Shown in pieces: positions 60,951-64,000 of a stretch of DNA of 64,000 nucleotides. A program made the position numbers and the translations under genes. Origin of the DNA: Riptortus pedestris (lineage: Eukaryota > Arthropoda > Insecta > Hemiptera > Alydidae); the NCBI GenBank assembly GCA_019009955.1, contig CM032229.1, forward strand, positions 9,703,001-9,767,000, in the 5' to 3' direction. The notes below the pieces were generated by a model, which made no database searches, was not told where the DNA came from, and was given only the letters and a program-made list of their open reading frames with translations. How positions within the stretch are numbered: the stretch's first letter is position 1; every line of letters starts with the position of its first letter.

Positions 60951-62324
60951 CCACATGTGAAGCACGAATATGCGATACATAAATTATCGAAAAGACGTTA
61001 TAACTATATTATGCAATAGTAAATGCACGTCTATAGGAAATGGTTATCTACTGATTACCCCCACTCCTCTCCCTTAGGTTTGCAAATTTCCCATTAGCTC
61101 CAAACGTCAACAAACTTTAACTCAGGAGAAAATAATGATTCATTTGATGACCTTTGGTGGGACAATACCATTCTTACACGAGTGGGCGTTCGTTGAAAAA
61201 ACACAATTCCATTCCTATCCAATTATTGGACACAGTCACAGAACCAATTGAAACAAAAAATAACTTTTAAATCCAGGAGAACTGTTTTTTGTTTGTTTTT
61301 TTATAGTTAAGGATTTGTAAAGAAAGTTTCAATTGGAAGAACGTGTTTATTTTTGGTTAATGGTCTTAATATTCCTTAATAATCCTTAATATTCTCCACT
61401 CAGATAAAAATATCTGAGAATTTTAAAATTAGAATCTATCTGCTTGCAATATGCCTACATAAAGTCTAACTTTCTGTCTTTAAAACAGAAAGTACCCTAA
61501 ATGCCTAATCTTTTTACAGGAAGTGTCTATTAATGAAATCATCCCTTTAAACTTTTAATTAGCTGTCCATAACTGGAACCTACAATTTTCAAAGAAGAAT
61601 TAAAAGTCTAAGGTTTCCTTTGAAGGAAACTTTAGTAAACATAAACGGAATTAAATTGCTTTGTCTCCTATTTATTTTTACACTTCAAAAAGTTCCAGTC
61701 CAAATGAAGTTCAGAAAGTTTTCTTTTTAATGATCTAGAAAAGTTTAATTGAATTAAAAGAACAAAGAAAATATTAGTTTTATCTGGCCGGGTGCGGGGA
61801 AAGAAAAAATCAAAGTGAATATCTGTCGGTATTTAATCATTCCAGTTTTAATTGGTCTTTTGTGGATTCCGCTGTCAAGATTATATTAGATATGCAATTA
61901 AAGAAAGGTCTAAAAAAAGTAAATAAACTAAATTCAATTAAAAGTAACTATATTAAAATGTATTATATAATCAAATCGTATAAGTATTTTTATTTGATTA
62001 GTTTAATTGTGTATTTAATTTAAAAAAAAAATATTTTTTTGCCCATTTGTCTACTTTTTTGTTCAAGAGTCGGTGTTGTATTAATTTTTGACTCTTTTTT
62101 CTATTACTGCTTAGTAACCGTATTTTTACATTATTTATAATTTATTAAGATAAGAGTAAAGCGGGACCAACAAAATATTTTGTAAATGGTGAACTTGTGA
62201 AACCGGGCTAAGGACAATATTAATGAAGACTGCTAATTTGATGTCTTTCAGGGTTAACACTGAGCTAAAGACGTCTTAAAATATAAATTATATAATGCAA
62301 TTTGAGACTCAGATTGATTTTAGG
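60951..62324. other. A/T-rich stretch, no gene seen
   Basis: Nothing recognised. 61640-62110 is very A/T-rich. Confidence 0.4.
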
Positions 62325-62510
62325 TGTTAAGGTGTTGGTATGCCCAGAATCTTGGGGTTCATTCCTGCTTGGGAAAAAGGATTGTATTTAGATAGGAAAC
62401 CCCATTTTAAATAATATCCTTAGTCCCACCCTTGATAGAAAAGGTTGACAACCTGTAGATGACTGGTTCCAATCAGCAATAGAAACATATAATGGGCATT
62501 GAAAAAGAAC
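62325..62510 (+). mobile_element. SINE family S, near complete
   Basis: 'ttaaggtgttggtatgccc', B-box-like 'gggttcattcctgcttgg', 'taaataatatccttagtccc', 'acccttgatagaaaagg', 'gacaacctgtagatgactgg' and tail 'atgggcattgaaaaag'. Confidence 0.7.
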
Positions 62511-62624
62511 CTAATTTTATTAAATTAATATTTCACCGATTTATACTTTTATTTCATTCCATATTCATTTAAATTCCTATTTGATGGTCATTATAGTTTG
62601 TCCATATACCCCCATTATTCCAGG

Positions 62625-63105
62625 CCCGCTCATAAATATGATATTTAGTGTTGGCAGAAAAAGTTAAATATCAACTATGGTTTAGATCAAATAAACATTT
62701 TCGTTAAAACTTTAAGTCCCAATTGATGACTTCATCACTTAACGGATTTGGATGTATCTCGCATAACAAAGGTCGTTTGAAAACAATATTTGGTATATAC
62801 GCTTGAAATGAAGCAGTTCATCGTATATCAGCTTATTTTTAAAATAACATAAGTAGGGGTTGGGGTTTAGTTAAGGAGCAAAACTAAAAAATCCTAATAT
62901 ATCGGTTTATATTTGTCAAATATGTATATAACAACATTTAGAGGTAATTTACTTTCATTAAAATGGTTATATACAATGCTTCGATCCTGCTTATATTGAC
63001 GGAGATATTTCAAAATTTCAAAGCAAAATTGCAACCACTTGAGCGTTGACAGTCGCACATACTTATATATTTGTCCAATTTTGAACGGACCTTGTTTTCG
63101 TCGGA
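62625..63105 (+). mobile_element. Long-form H-family element, partial
   Basis: 'gcccgctcataaatatgat', 'aattgatgacttcatcac', 'gaaaacaatatttggtatat', 'gaagcagttcatcgtatatc', 'tcctaatatatcggttt', 'gatcctgcttatattgacgg', 'gcaaaattgcaaccac', 'gaacggaccttgttttcg'. Ends just after the core segment, and both termini are missing. Confidence 0.6.
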
Positions 63106-63268
63106 AATGTGCCAAATGGGTTCATTGAAGGTCGAAACACGTATAACTCCGTTGAAATATGAAAACGGAGCATTGTCGCGATTACAATAATCCCTTTACT
63201 TACTACAACGAAGCAATAACATTGAACTGAACAATTTCTCATTTTGAACATTGATATTGCACCTTTAT

Positions 63269-63405
63269 TGATAAGAGAGCGGACGAATGAGATTAATGAA
63301 GAGATGACAGAGTGATAGGGGAGCCAGCTGATATGATAAGGGACTATTTAATCTAATCTGAGAAAACACATCTATCACCATCCAGCCCTGCTGACGCCAC
63401 TATCT
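63269..63405. promoter_or_regulatory. GATA-motif cluster 2, candidate enhancer
   Basis: TGATAA at 63269, TGATAG at 63313, TGATAA at 63334, CTATCA at 63372 and CTATCT at 63400, five WGATAR matches in 137 bp of balanced, repeat-free DNA. 'taatctaatctg' (Bicoid/Otx-like) and 'gattaatg' lie between. As for 36649-36829, this is motif density only. Confidence 0.3.
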
Positions 63406-63647
63406 CAAAGCAAACAACAACAACTGTCATATTCACTACGGCTCTTCGGTAAACATTTTCATAACTGGAGCCACTCGTTCATTAAAATCAGTCCCAATTT
63501 ATTATAATTTTGTAAATAAGCATGTGCAGGAATTAATTGCCTATGCTTTCTTCGTCATAATGTATGATTATACTGAAAGAATATTCTCAAAAGTAAACAA
63601 GTATCAGAAATATAATTACTGGTAACTAACAATATTTAAAAAAAAAA

Positions 63648-63785
63648 GTCCGTCACGCAGGGGATGCGTAAACTAAGCAGATTTCCCACGTGAAGGTTTA
63701 CAATAAAGAAATTTCACGAGAGGCGAGCAATCAAGGAAACGGCCGAACGAGCTTTTGGCGGGAAAGTCACTTTCGTCCGTTAGCC
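63648..63785 (+). mobile_element. H-family 5' fragment
   Basis: GTCCGTCACGCAGGGG, AGCAGATTTCCCACGTG, 'cttttggcgggaaag', 'tccgttagcc' then A run. Cut after about 138 bp where another 5' end starts. Confidence 0.8.
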
Positions 63786-63794
63786 GAAAAAAAA

Positions 63795-64000
63795 GTCCGT
63801 CACGCAGCGGATGCATATTTTAAGCCGATTTGTCACGTGAAGTATTACAATAGATAAATCTACATAATTGTAAAACCCATAACACCACTATGAACATTAA
63901 GTGTACAAATACAAATGCTAATGAGAAATCATTCAGTCAATCTAAATTTTAATAAACCTCCACGACGGAAAGTGTCTAAATTGTAAACAAATAGGTCAGC
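63795..64000 (+). mobile_element. H-family subfamily B, runs off the window
   Basis: GTCCGTCACGCAG then 'gtcacgtgaagtattac', followed by 'caatagataaatctac', 'gaacattaagtgtaca' and 'caaatgctaatgagaa', which match 1558-1739. The 3' part is beyond the window, so its true length is unknown. Confidence 0.7.

Overview
This is a gene-poor, AT-rich stretch of animal nuclear DNA. It has no operons, no dense long ORFs and almost no protein-coding signal. It does have dispersed retroposons and transposons, solo LTRs, tRNA-derived SINEs and many pure (TA)n and (TG)n tracts. The Jockey/I-like LINE ends, the mariner remnant and the Penelope-like fragment fit an arthropod best (possibly an insect), but the species cannot be named from the sequence.

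The window is dominated by one repeat family, called here the H family, with about 35 to 40 copies or pieces on both strands. A complete copy is about 570-690 bp. Its 5' end starts GTCCGTCACGCAGGGG and continues with the subterminal motif AGCAGATTTCCCACGTG. Its body is a series of short palindromic modules followed by a variable (TA)n core. Its 3' end is a near-perfect hairpin (GATTTCCCTTAAGGGAAATC) closed by TGCTAAAA. The 12-bp AGCAGATTTCCC is present at both ends in opposite orientation. Subterminal inverted repeats, an internal microsatellite, a 3' stem-loop, ends without transposon-like TIRs and insertion into A/T runs are together the hallmarks of non-autonomous Helentron/Helitron2 elements (HINEs, such as Drosophila DINE-1). 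No autonomous partner is visible. Long copies of about 940 bp with a repeated internal module, nested copies, a second subfamily sharing only the 5' end, and solitary 3' hairpins are also present.

Layout: 1-3.7 kb, H copies and one SINE. 3.7-7 kb, mostly unexplained, with a LINE 3' end. 7-8.6 kb, two H copies in the same orientation. 9.7-10.7 kb, a possible decayed hAT element. 13-14.5 kb, microsatellites and a LINE remnant. 14.9-15.8 kb, a long H copy. 18.6-20.1 kb, two tandem SINEs and a deleted mariner. 22-28.3 kb, H copies. 29.6-30.3 kb, a microsatellite-anchored retroposon. 31.9-35.9 kb, an unidentified repeated coding-like sequence, an old H copy split by a LINE, and a SINE. 36.6 kb, a GATA-motif cluster. 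37-39.8 kb, H copies, one split by a fragment with a hammerhead-ribozyme-like motif. 40.4 and 52.4 kb, two solo LTRs of one family in opposite orientation. 43.4-44.2 kb, a decayed LINE. 44.7-50.8 kb, H copies including a nested pair. 53.1-59.3 kb, more H copies and a short duplicated segment. 60.5 kb, a second type of tRNA-headed SINE. 62-64 kb, a SINE, H copies and a second GATA cluster.

Only two places look like possible host-gene exons. One, near 53.65-53.77 kb on the plus strand, has an E2F-type site and a TISU-like ATG. The other is a GC-rich 113-codon ORF at 59.95-60.29 kb on the minus strand, ending at a good splice-donor match. Both need transcript evidence. Otherwise the window is best read as intergenic or intronic DNA shaped by repeated insertion of one Helitron-like family and its microsatellites.
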